Of a stretch of DNA of 64,000 nucleotides, positions 35,232 through 43,290 are shown piece by piece (position 1 is the stretch's first letter; each line of letters opens with the position of its first letter). The position numbers and the translations under genes are program-made. Where the stretch lies: assembly GCF_027587195.1 (NCBI RefSeq), contig NZ_JAPDDP010000020.1:46022-110021 (forward strand), given 5' to 3'. This DNA comes from Solirubrobacter phytolaccae. GTDB taxonomy: Bacteria; Actinomycetota; Thermoleophilia; Solirubrobacterales; Solirubrobacteraceae. Under the pieces are notes generated by a model, which had not been told where the DNA came from, did not search any database, and saw nothing but the letters and a program-made list of their open reading frames with translations.

Positions 35232-36217
35232 TCCTCGACATCGCCCGTGAGCAGGTCCTCGAGCGGGGGATCGGCCTCGACGAGGCGCAGACGCTCGAAG
35301 TCCTGCGCCTGCCCGACGAGCGGGTCGACGACCTGCTGGAGCTCGCCCACGACGTCCGCATGCGCCACTGCGGGCCCGAGGTGGAGATCGAGGGCATCGT
35401 CTCGATCAAGACCGGCGGCTGCCCGGAGGACTGCCACTTCTGCTCGCAGTCGGGGCGCTTCGAGACGCCCGTACGCGCCGTGCGGCTGGACATCCCGTCG
35501 CTGGTGGAGGCCGCGCGCGAGACCGCCGCGACCGGCGCGACCGAGTTCTGCATCGTCGCCGCCGTCCGCGGCCCCGACAAGCGGCTGATGGAGCAGGTCC
35601 GCGAGGGCGTCATTGCCATCACGGAGAGCGTCGAGATCAACGTCGCGTGCTCGCTCGGCATCCTCACCCGCGAGCAGGCCGAGGAGCTGCGCGACCTCGG
35701 CGTGCACCGCTACAACCACAACCTCGAGACGGCGCGCTCGCACTTCTCCAACGTCGTCACCACGCACACGTGGGAGGAGCGCCGCGAGACGCTGGCGCTC
35801 GTCCGCGAGATGGGCATGGAGCTCTGCTGCGGCGGGATCATCGGCATGGGCGAGTCGCTCGAGCAGCGCGCCGAGCTGGCCGCGCAGTTCGCCGAGATCG
35901 ACCCGCACGAGGTGCCGCTGAACTTCCTCGACCCGCGCCCCGGCACGCCGTTCGCGGGCTACGAGCCGGTGCCGGCGATGGACGCGCTGCGGACGATCGC
36001 CGCGTTCCGGCTCGCGCTCCCGCGCACGATCCTGCGCTTCGCGGGCGGACGGGAGTTGACGCTGGGCGACCTCGGCGCGCGCCAGGGCATGGTCGGCGGC
36101 ATCAACGCCGTCATCGTCGGCAACTACCTGACGACGCTGGGCCGCTCGCCGCAGGAGGACCTCGACCTGCTGGCGGAGCTCTCGATGCCCGTCAAGGAGC
36201 TTTCGAAGACGCTGTGA
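35228..36217 (+). CDS. bioB: Biotin synthase
   Basis: A 329-residue radical SAM enzyme. The [4Fe-4S] motif is [12 protein letters not shown] with Cys65, Cys69 and Cys72. [12 protein letters not shown] and [12 protein letters not shown] follow, as in BioB, with further cysteines for the auxiliary cluster that donates sulfur to dethiobiotin. ATG 35228 overlaps the bioD stop, and the TGA is overlapped by the bsaP GTG. The adjacent BsaP-like protein suggests assisted repair of the sacrificial cluster. Confidence 0.96.
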   Translation: MILDIAREQVLERGIGLDEAQTLEVLRLPDERVDDLLELAHDVRMRHCGPEVEIEGIVSIKTGGCPEDCHFCSQSGRFETPVRAVRLDIPSLVEAARETAATGATEFCIVAAVRGPDKRLMEQVREGVIAITESVEINVACSLGILTREQAEELRDLGVHRYNHNLETARSHFSNVVTTHTWEERRETLALVREMGMELCCGGIIGMGESLEQRAELAAQFAEIDPHEVPLNFLDPRPGTPFAGYEPVPAMDALRTIAAFRLALPRTILRFAGGRELTLGDLGARQGMVGGINAVIVGNYLTTLGRSPQEDLDLLAELSMPVKELSKTL

Positions 36218-36378
36218 GCTACTGCCCGGGGTGTGGGAAGACGGTCGAGGAGGCCGGGCACGAGACGTGCGTGCGGGCACTCGACCCGCCGCGCTGGTGC
36301 GTGCACTGCGGGCGCAAGCTCAAGGTCCAGGTGCTCCCGACGGGCTTCAAGGCCGCATGCGTGAGCTGCCCGACGTAG
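36214..36378 (+). CDS. bsaP: Biotin synthase auxiliary protein (BsaP-like), small Cys-rich
   Basis: A 54-residue protein from GTG 36214, overlapping the bioB TGA as GTGA. Cysteines are at 4, 7, 19, 29, 32, 49 and 52, in [26 protein letters not shown] and ACVSC. The DPPR-C-x2-CGR-KVQV stretch recalls the mycobacterial bioB-linked protein Rv1590, described as replenishing the Fe-S cluster of biotin synthase. Position directly behind bioB supports this. The 3' end overlaps bioF by 22 bases in another frame. The name rests on motif and context. Confidence 0.8.
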   Translation: MSYCPGCGKTVEEAGHETCVRALDPPRWCVHCGRKLKVQVLPTGFKAACVSCPT

Positions 36379-37481
36379 CGCCCGAGCTGCGGCGCTTCCT
36401 CCGGGAGGTTCAATCCGCGCAGGGTCCGCGCGTGACGCTCGACGGCCGCGACGTGCTCCTGCTCTGCTCGAACGACTACCTCGGGCTGGCGGGCGATCCG
36501 CGCGTGGCCGAGGCGGCGGGCGAGGCGGCGCGGCGATGGGGCGCGGGCGCCGGCTCCTCCCAGCTGGTGAGCGGGCATATGAGCATCCACCGCGAGCTCG
36601 AGGAGCGGCTGGCCGACCTCAAAGGCACCGAGGCGTGCCTGCTGTTCGGCTCCGGCTACCTCGCCAACACGGGCGTGGTCGCGGCGCTGGCCACCGACGG
36701 CGTGGTCGCGTCGGACGCGTTGAACCACGCCTCGATCATCGACGGCTGCCGGCTCGCGCGGGCGCGCACGGTCGTGTACGAGCACGGCGCGGTGCCGGAG
36801 GGCGCGGACGTGATCGTCACCGACGCCGTGTTCTCCATGGACGGTGACGTGGCGGACCTGGAGGGCTTGGTCGAGACGGGCGCGCGCGTGATCGTCGACG
36901 AGGCGCACGCGACGGGGGTCGTGGGGCGCGAAGGCCGGGGTCTCGTGCACGAGCTGGGGCTGCAGGACCACGTCATCACGATCGGCACCTTGGGGAAGGC
37001 GCTCGGCTCCTACGGCGCGTTCGTGTGCTGCTCGCGCGAGGTCGCCGACTACCTGGTCAACCGGGCGCGCACGCTGATCTACTCGACCGCGCTGCCGCCG
37101 CCGTCGATCGGGGCGGCGCTCCGCGCGTTGGACCTGATGGATGCGGAGTTGATGGCGCGGCTGCACGCGAACGCGCGCGAGCTGCGGGCCGCGCTCGGCG
37201 TCGAGGTGAGCGACATGCCGATCGTCCCGCTGGTGATCGGCGAGCCCGACGACGCGATGGCCGCGTGCGCCGACGCGCTCGAGGAGGGCGTGTTCGTCCA
37301 GGCCATCCGTCCCCCCACCGTGCCGGACGGGACGTCCCGTCTACGGGCGGTCGCAACCGCCGCTCACGACGTGGTTGAACTCCGTCACGCCGGGGCAACA
37401 TTGCATGAGAAGGCGATGAGCTATCGTCTCTCCGGAAGGGAAGTAGTCCCGACGGGTGGCGTTCGTCAGCACGGCCGATAG
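36357..37481 (+). CDS. bioF: 8-amino-7-oxononanoate synthase
   Basis: A 374-residue fold-type I PLP enzyme. NDYLGLAGDP, GAGSSQLVSGHMSIHRELEE, VIVDEAHATGVVG and the lysine in IGTLGKALGSYGAF are the BioF signatures. It condenses pimeloyl-ACP/CoA with alanine. ATG 36357 is chosen; the longer frame runs through bsaP. The last 25 or so residues (EKAMSYRLSGREVV onwards) do not look like BioF and are encoded inside the manganese riboswitch, so the reading frame probably runs past its ancestral end. Confidence 0.94.
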   Translation: MRELPDVAPELRRFLREVQSAQGPRVTLDGRDVLLLCSNDYLGLAGDPRVAEAAGEAARRWGAGAGSSQLVSGHMSIHRELEERLADLKGTEACLLFGSGYLANTGVVAALATDGVVASDALNHASIIDGCRLARARTVVYEHGAVPEGADVIVTDAVFSMDGDVADLEGLVETGARVIVDEAHATGVVGREGRGLVHELGLQDHVITIGTLGKALGSYGAFVCCSREVADYLVNRARTLIYSTALPPPSIGAALRALDLMDAELMARLHANARELRAALGVEVSDMPIVPLVIGEPDDAMAACADALEEGVFVQAIRPPTVPDGTSRLRAVATAAHDVVELRHAGATLHEKAMSYRLSGREVVPTGGVRQHGR

Positions 37482-37543
37482 GCCCGGCGCCACCGGCCGG
37501 ATTGCGGCGGACGAAACCTTCTCCCTTACCTGCCTGGAGAAGG
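37434..37543 (+). promoter_or_regulatory. yybP-ykoY (Mn2+) riboswitch with anti-Shine-Dalgarno hairpin
   Basis: The segment shows yybP-ykoY features: GGAAGGGAAGTAG at 37434-37446 and ACGAAACCTT at 37511-37520. P1 is GGAAGG (37434-37439) with CCTTCT (37517-37522). The 3' strand CCTTCTCC (37517-37524) is also the exact complement of the ribosome-binding site GGAGAAGG (37536-37543). Manganese binding should favour P1 and free the site, turning translation on, as for alx and mntP. Its first half overlaps the bioF 3' end. TerC-family genes are known targets of this class. Confidence 0.85.
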
Positions 37544-37550
37544 ACAACCT

Positions 37551-38513
37551 GTGTTTGCCGCTAGTTCTGCAAATGAGCTGAACCTGGACATCAACCTCGC
37601 GACCTGGGGCATCCTCGCGGGCGTGATCGTCGTCATGGCGATCTTCGACCTCGTGATCTATGCCCGCGGGCACGTCCCGAGCGTGCGCGAGAACACGATC
37701 TGGTCGATCGCGTGGATCGCCGTCGCGCTGATCTTCGGCGCCGTGTTCTGGTGGTGGCAGGGCGGTGAGGCCGGCTCGCAGTTCTACGCCGGTTATCTGC
37801 TCGAGCGCTCGCTGTCGCTGGACAACATCTTCGTCTTCGCGGTGATCCTGAGCTACTTCGCGGTGCCCGGCCAGCACGCGCAGGCCAAGGTGCTCGCGTG
37901 GGGGATCATCCTCGCGCTGCTGCTGCGCCTCGTGTTCATCATGCTCGGCGCGGCGCTGCTGGACGCGTTCCACATCACCTTCTACTTCTTCGGCCTGATC
38001 CTGCTCTACACGGCCTGGAAGCTCGCCCGCCACGACGACGCGGAGATCGAGCCCGAGCACAACCCGGCGCTCAAGTTCATCCGCAAGCACGTGACGATGT
38101 CCGAGGAGTACGACGGCGAGAAGGTCTTCACGAAGGTCGACGGCAAGCGCATCGCGACGCCGCTGCTCGCCGTGTTCATCGTGATCGCGACGACCGACAT
38201 CATCTTCGCCGTCGACTCGATCCCGGCGATCTTCGCGGTCACGCAGGAGTCGTTCATCGTCTTCGCCGCCAACGCCTTCGCGCTGATCGGCCTGCGCGCG
38301 CTCTACTTCCTGCTCGTCGGGCTGATGGACAAGTTCGTCTACCTCACCCAGGGCCTGTCGTTCATCCTTGCGTTCATCGGCGTGAAGATGCTCCTGGTGG
38401 ACATCTGGCACGTGCCGATCTGGCTGTCGCTCGGCGTGATCGTCGTGACGCTCGCGCTCACCGCGCTGCTGTCGATGCGAGCCGATCGGAAGAAGACGGC
38501 GTCGGCAGCTTGA
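37551..38513 (+). CDS. TerC-family integral membrane protein (Alx-like)
   Basis: A 320-residue protein with about eight or nine TM segments. LERSLSLDNIFVFAVIL (acidic metal-site motif), FVIATTDIIFAVDSIPA-like sequence and LIGLRALYFLLVGLMDKF are the conserved TerC motifs. Alx/TerC proteins export manganese or load it onto exoenzymes. GTG 37551 has GGAGAAGGA six bases upstream, which is the site masked by the riboswitch. Regulation by manganese is therefore predicted directly. The 3' end overlaps the convergent C45 gene by 56 bases. Confidence 0.93.
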   Translation: MFAASSANELNLDINLATWGILAGVIVVMAIFDLVIYARGHVPSVRENTIWSIAWIAVALIFGAVFWWWQGGEAGSQFYAGYLLERSLSLDNIFVFAVILSYFAVPGQHAQAKVLAWGIILALLLRLVFIMLGAALLDAFHITFYFFGLILLYTAWKLARHDDAEIEPEHNPALKFIRKHVTMSEEYDGEKVFTKVDGKRIATPLLAVFIVIATTDIIFAVDSIPAIFAVTQESFIVFAANAFALIGLRALYFLLVGLMDKFVYLTQGLSFILAFIGVKMLLVDIWHVPIWLSLGVIVVTLALTALLSMRADRKKTASAA

Positions 38514-39447
38514 TCTCGACGTGCTCGTGGCTGCAGGGCGGACCTGCGGCCACGTGCAGTCGGCGCTTCTCGAGGTTCATGACGACCGAGGCGACCGTGA
38601 CGGTCCGATCGACCCACGGGTCCTGGGGATCGACGTGGCGGCAGACGCCCCGCGGGTGGCCGGCGTGGGAGCGGAGCGCGTCGAGCAGCGGCTCGGACTT
38701 CACGATTTCCAGCCGCTGGTGCGTGGTCGGGGACTCGAGTGCCATGACGTCGGTGCCCGCTTTGGGTGGCTCGATGAAGTGGTTCGTGTGGGCGCCGACG
38801 GCACCGCGGATGACGTTCGCGCCGCCGGGGCTGAGCTCCACGTGGGCGACGTCGCCGGGGGTCGCGACGGTGATAGCGCTCGAGGCCGTGACGCGCGCGT
38901 TCGTGAGGAGCGCGATCGCGTCGTCGACGGTCTTCGTGCTTGTCAGGACCTCGCGGAGCAGGATGTGGATCGGGGTGCCGTCCGTGCCGCCGTCGGCGGT
39001 CGTGCGCAGGATGTTCAGGCAGACGCCGAGGCCCGCGTCGTTGAGGCCGATCTTGGCGAGGATGCCGGCTTCCGTCACGGTCGCGAACCAGGTGGATGGC
39101 GTTTCCACGATCCAGATCACGGTCGACGCTGAGAGGTCCGGGTGCCAGTCCCAGTTCTGGGCGAGCAGGCCGCCGGCGCCCTGGACGGAGCACTCGTCGG
39201 CGCCGTTGAGAATCTCGGTTCTCGCGTTGACGGCGCGGAGGAAGGCGGGGTCGACCTGCGCGCCGCGCGCGATGGCGTCGATCTCCTCATGGGGCGGGAG
39301 CGTGCCCGGCGGCGTGACGCCGCGCTCGGCGAACATGCGCTCATAGACCGCGACCGTGTGCTGCACCTGCGTCGCCATGGCGCGTCCGAACGCCTCGCCG
39401 CGGGCTGCGGGCGTGGCCTCGTCCGAGCGGTGGACGGGGAACGTCAT
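38458..39447 (-). CDS. C45-family acyltransferase/autoproteolytic hydrolase-like protein
   Basis: A 329-residue Ntn-type hydrolase. DECSVQGAGG contains the candidate nucleophile Cys86 and is followed by LLAQNWDWHPD, the usual sequence of acyl-CoA:6-aminopenicillanate acyltransferase (peptidase C45) relatives. Maturation would cleave before the Cys. Substrates in bacteria are mostly unknown amides. ATG 39447 overlaps the stop of the upstream deacetylase gene as ATGA, so the two are coupled and may act on the same amide. The last 18 codons overlap TerC's 3' end. Confidence 0.82.
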   Translation of the reverse strand: MTFPVHRSDEATPAARGEAFGRAMATQVQHTVAVYERMFAERGVTPPGTLPPHEEIDAIARGAQVDPAFLRAVNARTEILNGADECSVQGAGGLLAQNWDWHPDLSASTVIWIVETPSTWFATVTEAGILAKIGLNDAGLGVCLNILRTTADGGTDGTPIHILLREVLTSTKTVDDAIALLTNARVTASSAITVATPGDVAHVELSPGGANVIRGAVGAHTNHFIEPPKAGTDVMALESPTTHQRLEIVKSEPLLDALRSHAGHPRGVCRHVDPQDPWVDRTVTVASVVMNLEKRRLHVAAGPPCSHEHVEIKLPTPSSSDRLASTAAR

Positions 39448-40235
39448 GAGGTCACGAAGGCTGCCACATCGGCGTGCGTCGCGAACCACACGTCGGCGCG
39501 TTGCTTGATCTCGTCGATCAGGCGGTCGATGAGCGCGATCCGGTGGCCGCGGCCGATCACCTCGGGGTGCATCGTGTAGGTGAGGTGGCGGCGTTCCTGG
39601 TGCGCCGACTCGAACTCCTTGAGCCACGTGTCGAGGAAGGCCTCGGGCGCGGTGAACGCGTCGCCGCGGCCGGGCTTCCAGTGCAGGTGCGGCCAGTCGT
39701 CGAGGCTCCAGTGGACCGGGAGCTCGATCAGGTCGTTGCCGAGCAGGTACGGGCGGTCGTCGCCCATCAGGCTGGAGTCGTACGTGAAGCCGTGCTCTCT
39801 GAGGAGCTGCAGCGTGATCGGCGTGAGCTCCCAGCTGGGGCTGCGGTAGCCGATCGGGGTTTGGCCGATGGTCTGCACGAGCGCCGCTGTGCCTCGTTCG
39901 ATCTCCTCGCGCTGTTGCGCTTCGGTGGCGCCGTCGCTGCGCAGGTGCAGGTAGCCGTGGTGGCCGATCTCGTGACCTTCGGCGGCGATGCGCTTGATCG
40001 CGTCCCGGTGCAGCTCGGCCGTGTAGCCGGGGACGTAGAACGTGGCCTTGATGTCGTGCTTCGCGAGTGTGCTGAGGATGCGCGGCAGTCCGCGCGTGAT
40101 CCCGTACCGCGCCTCGCTCAGCGTGGAGAGGCGGTCCTTGTAGGCCGGGTCCTCGCCGAGCCAGCCCGATTCGGCGTCGACGTCGAACGTCAGAGAAATA
40201 GCCGTTCGGGCGTTATTCGGCCAATCCGCTCGCAC
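39444..40235 (-). CDS. Polysaccharide-deacetylase-fold hydrolase (PgdA/cyclic imidase-like)
   Basis: A 263-residue NodB-fold protein without signal peptide. SLTFDVDAESGWLGEDP holds the catalytic/metal Asp pair, HEIGHHGYLHLR the HxxxH-type metal histidines, and YRSPSWELTP the RxPxW motif. The long N-terminal loop resembles the Helicobacter PgdA/allantoinase-like branch, whose members often act on cytoplasmic cyclic imides or amides. GTG 40235 (MRADWPNNARTAISLTF) is preferred to the longer frame. It heads the coupled pair with the C45 gene and is divergent from the EAL gene. Confidence 0.85.
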   Translation of the reverse strand: MRADWPNNARTAISLTFDVDAESGWLGEDPAYKDRLSTLSEARYGITRGLPRILSTLAKHDIKATFYVPGYTAELHRDAIKRIAAEGHEIGHHGYLHLRSDGATEAQQREEIERGTAALVQTIGQTPIGYRSPSWELTPITLQLLREHGFTYDSSLMGDDRPYLLGNDLIELPVHWSLDDWPHLHWKPGRGDAFTAPEAFLDTWLKEFESAHQERRHLTYTMHPEVIGRGHRIALIDRLIDEIKQRADVWFATHADVAAFVTS

Positions 40236-40266
40236 TTCTGCAGATTGTGGCCGAAGACAAGGGGAG

Positions 40267-41520
40267 ATGACCGCCATCCTCCAGGAGGCCGCCCGCGCCG
40301 CTGAGCTGCGCGAGATTCTCGACGCCGGCCTCATCCGCTCCCTGTACCAGCCGATCGTCGACCTCGACACCCGTGAGGTCGTCGGCTACGAAGCTCTGGC
40401 GCGTGGCCCGGTCGGGTCCGCTCTGGAACGCCCTGACCTGCTGTTCGCCGCCGCCCGGTCGTCGGGGTTGCTGGCGGAGCTCGAGTGGGCGTGCCGCGCC
40501 GCCGCCCTGAGCGGCGCGCTGGACGCCCGTCTGCGCAAGACGCTCTTCGTCAACGTCGAGCCGTCGCTGCTCGACACGCCCGTCCCGGATTCGCTCAGCG
40601 AGCTGATCGCCCGCGCCACGCGTGAGCTCGACGTCATGATCGAGCTCACCGAGCGCGCCCTGACCGACAAGCCCGCCGAGGTGCTCGCCCGCGTCCAGGC
40701 GATGCGCGCGGGCGGTCTGATGATCGCCCTGGACGACGTCGGCGCCGACCACCGCTCCCTCGCCCTGATGCCCTTCGTGAACCCGGAGGTCATCAAGCTC
40801 GACCTGCGCCTGGTGCAGGAGAACCCCTCGCCCGCGATCGCCGCCATCGTGCACGCGGTCAACGCCGAGGCCGAGCGCTCCGGCGCCGTCCTGCTGGCCG
40901 AAGGCATCGAGACGGAAGCGCAGCTCGAAGTCGCCCGCGCCCTCGGCGCCCGCTACGGCCAGGGCTGGCTCTTCGGCTATCCCGCCGAGCTGCCCACCGG
41001 CACCCAGCCGCTCCCGACCCCGCTCGCCCCGCGCCGCGTCTCCTCGCCCGTGCCGCCGAGCCCGTACCGCGCCGTCGCGGCCCGCGTCCGCCCCCGCCGC
41101 GGCACCAAGGGCCTGCTGCTCGCGATCTCCAAGCACCTCGAAGCCCAAGTCGCCGCCCAGGGCGAGTCCGCCGTCGTCTTCGCCGCCTTCCAGGAAGCCC
41201 GCCACTTCACCCCGCGGTCAGCCGCCCGCTACGAGGCCCTGGCCTCCTCGGCGGCCCTGGTCGGCGCGCTGGGCGTGGGCCTGTCGGCCGAACCGGTCCC
41301 CGGCGTGCGCGGAGCGTCCCTGGACGCTTCCGACGCCCTCGCCGGCGAGTGGAACGTGACGGTCATCGCCCCCCACTTCGCCGCGGCCTTCGTCGCCCGC
41401 GACCTCGGCGACACCGACTGCCCCGACATGGAACGGCGCTTCGACTTCTGTCTGACCTACGACCGCGACCTCTCGATCGAGGCCGCGCGCGGGCTGCTCG
41501 CCCGAATCGCCCCGCGGTAG
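40267..41520 (+). CDS. EAL-domain c-di-GMP phosphodiesterase with C-terminal DICT domain
   Basis: A 417-residue soluble protein. The EAL domain (about 15-245) has the catalytic set: YEALARG, NVEPSLLD, IELTERAL, ALDDVGADH, IKLDLRLV and LAEGIETEAQ. It should hydrolyse c-di-GMP to pGpG. Residues about 275-417 form a DICT sensory domain (FQEARHFTPRSAARYEALA), often found with GGDEF/EAL in actinobacteria and cyanobacteria and suspected to sense light or redox state. GGGGAG precedes ATG 40267. A strong hairpin follows the stop. Confidence 0.9.
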   Translation: MTAILQEAARAAELREILDAGLIRSLYQPIVDLDTREVVGYEALARGPVGSALERPDLLFAAARSSGLLAELEWACRAAALSGALDARLRKTLFVNVEPSLLDTPVPDSLSELIARATRELDVMIELTERALTDKPAEVLARVQAMRAGGLMIALDDVGADHRSLALMPFVNPEVIKLDLRLVQENPSPAIAAIVHAVNAEAERSGAVLLAEGIETEAQLEVARALGARYGQGWLFGYPAELPTGTQPLPTPLAPRRVSSPVPPSPYRAVAARVRPRRGTKGLLLAISKHLEAQVAAQGESAVVFAAFQEARHFTPRSAARYEALASSAALVGALGVGLSAEPVPGVRGASLDASDALAGEWNVTVIAPHFAAAFVARDLGDTDCPDMERRFDFCLTYDRDLSIEAARGLLARIAPR

Positions 41521-41531
41521 GGGGAGAACAT

Positions 41532-41560
41532 TCACTGCCCCCGCCTATAGGGGGCAGTGA
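41532..41560 (+). terminator. 11-bp hairpin after the EAL-DICT gene
   Basis: TCACTGCCCCC (41532-41542) and GGGGGCAGTGA (41550-41560) pair perfectly around seven bases. It probably ends the EAL-DICT transcript. It also contains the GTG that would start the next frame, which argues for a later start of that gene or for regulation at this hairpin. Confidence 0.6.
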
Positions 41561-43290
41561 GCTACTCCATTGGGTTGCAAATCGGGCGGCGATTTGGAAG
41601 CTTGCCGCCCATCAGACGCTTCGCTACCACTCAGGCCGCACTGATCGCGCTGATGCTCGCGCTCCTGTGGTGCGGCGAAGCGCGAGCCGGGACGATGTAC
41701 GTCTACTCGTGCCACGGCCCTTCCGGATTGCCAGTCGGTACGAGCGGCTGGGCTCCCATGCCGGGCGCTTCGCGTTCGGAGGTATCGAACGACTGCGTCT
41801 CAGGACCGCACGGAACGCTGTTCGCCCAGGCGGTCGGAGCTCAGCCCTTCGCTGGCGCGAAGCACATCTGGTGGGCGTTCACGGCGGCTCGCGATACCGC
41901 CATAAGCGGCTTCTCCGTATCGGCGTGCGGCAAGATCGACGGCACGTGGGTCTGGATCAATTGGGACCGCCCCGTGCCCAAGCTCAACACCAGCCCTGTG
42001 CGGCTCCCGGAATCCCTGGGGATCAACTCGGATATCGGCTGCCACGGACAACCCCCGTACTGGACCGAGTCCAGGAACGTCGTCCAGCGTCAGGGACTAG
42101 CAACTTCGCAGCTGTTCTTCGTCGCGACCTGCGGCCTATGCGACTTCGACTTCCTTCGGGGAAGCATCGAAGTCAGCAGTTTCCGCGCTGACATCCGCGA
42201 CGATGCCGCTCCGATTGTCAGTGCCGTCCGCGGACCGCTCGTCACGAACGTCTCGCATGCTGGCGTCGAGAGCGTCGAGTTCGACGCGTCCGATGCCGGA
42301 GTCGGCGTCTACCGCGCGATCGTTGAAGCACGCATTCTCGGTCAAGGCAAGTGGATCGAGCTCGCCGCTACCCCTATCGGCAGCAGCCGCGCCAGCTGCA
42401 TCGAGGCCGACATGACTGCGCACAGGTACGAGTTCGACGATCCGCAACCTTGCCCGCTTGCTGTGTCAGGAGCGAAGCTCGACTTCGACGCTGGCCTACT
42501 TCCGCCGGCCGAGCATGAGTTGACAGTCGCCGTCGAAGACGCAACTGGCAACCGGACTTCTGTGATCACACCGCGCAAGTTCGCAGTCGCTGCGCCTGCC
42601 GGTTCCGCTTCACCAGCGCTCGCGGCGCCGTTGGCTCGAGCCATCACGCCTCGCCCCGTCGTTCTCCGGATCGCCGACGGCTCGCGTCGTGCACTGTCGT
42701 CGGCCGAGGCCTTCCGGGTACGAGGCACGCTCACCGAACCCGACCATCGACCACTGGCCGGCGTGTCGCTGACGCTTCGCACACGCCCGTTCCTCCCGAA
42801 GCCGGGGGTCTCCACTGGGTCCTGGGCCACCGTCGGAAACGTCATCACTGGACCGGATGGGAAGTTCGATGCCCGCATTCCCAGGGGCGAGTCCCGAACG
42901 GTTCAGATCACGCGCGACGAGGCAGACGGTCTCATCGGCGTCGCGGCGCAGGTCGATGTTACGGTCCCTGCACAACTCACCGCCAAGGCGGCCTCTACCC
43001 GCATTCGCAACGGTCGCTCCGCAGTGCTTACCGGTCTTGTCGCAGGCCCGATTCCGTCCGGCGGAGTCCTGGTCGCGCTCGAGGTTCGAGAGCCAGGCCG
43101 CTGGATTCCCGTTGCCACGACCCGTCGGTGGGTGAGGACCACCGCGGCTGGACGGTTCAAGCTCGCCTACCGGTTCCGCCGCACGTTCGAGCCCGCGACG
43201 TACCGCTTCCGCGTCGTCGCGGCCGAAGACTCGGCCTTCCCCTACACTCGCGGCGTCAGCCGAACGATCACCGTGCGCGTGAGGCCATGA
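41557..43290 (+). CDS. Large exported protein with Ig-like and beta repeats (first gene of secreted operon)
   Basis: A 577-residue protein. A signal peptide (about residues 25-45, TQAALIALMLALLWCGEARAG) precedes a Cys-containing domain (MYVYSCHGPSGLPVG). Residues about 215-345 resemble a bacterial Ig-like domain (VEFDASDAGVGVYRAIVEAR, later HELTVAVEDATGNRT). The last 220 residues carry repeated beta segments with an RGTL or TGLV pattern. The start is uncertain: GTG 41557 lies in a hairpin and TTG codons downstream are alternatives. It is coupled by ATGA to the subtilase gene. Function not known. Confidence 0.75.
   Translation: MSYSIGLQIGRRFGSLPPIRRFATTQAALIALMLALLWCGEARAGTMYVYSCHGPSGLPVGTSGWAPMPGASRSEVSNDCVSGPHGTLFAQAVGAQPFAGAKHIWWAFTAARDTAISGFSVSACGKIDGTWVWINWDRPVPKLNTSPVRLPESLGINSDIGCHGQPPYWTESRNVVQRQGLATSQLFFVATCGLCDFDFLRGSIEVSSFRADIRDDAAPIVSAVRGPLVTNVSHAGVESVEFDASDAGVGVYRAIVEARILGQGKWIELAATPIGSSRASCIEADMTAHRYEFDDPQPCPLAVSGAKLDFDAGLLPPAEHELTVAVEDATGNRTSVITPRKFAVAAPAGSASPALAAPLARAITPRPVVLRIADGSRRALSSAEAFRVRGTLTEPDHRPLAGVSLTLRTRPFLPKPGVSTGSWATVGNVITGPDGKFDARIPRGESRTVQITRDEADGLIGVAAQVDVTVPAQLTAKAASTRIRNGRSAVLTGLVAGPIPSGGVLVALEVREPGRWIPVATTRRWVRTTAAGRFKLAYRFRRTFEPATYRFRVVAAEDSAFPYTRGVSRTITVRVRP

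Noticed and set aside
33436..37481. Frameshift or fusion in the bio operon
   Set aside because: All overlaps are ordinary start-stop couplings; each gene has its full set of motifs.
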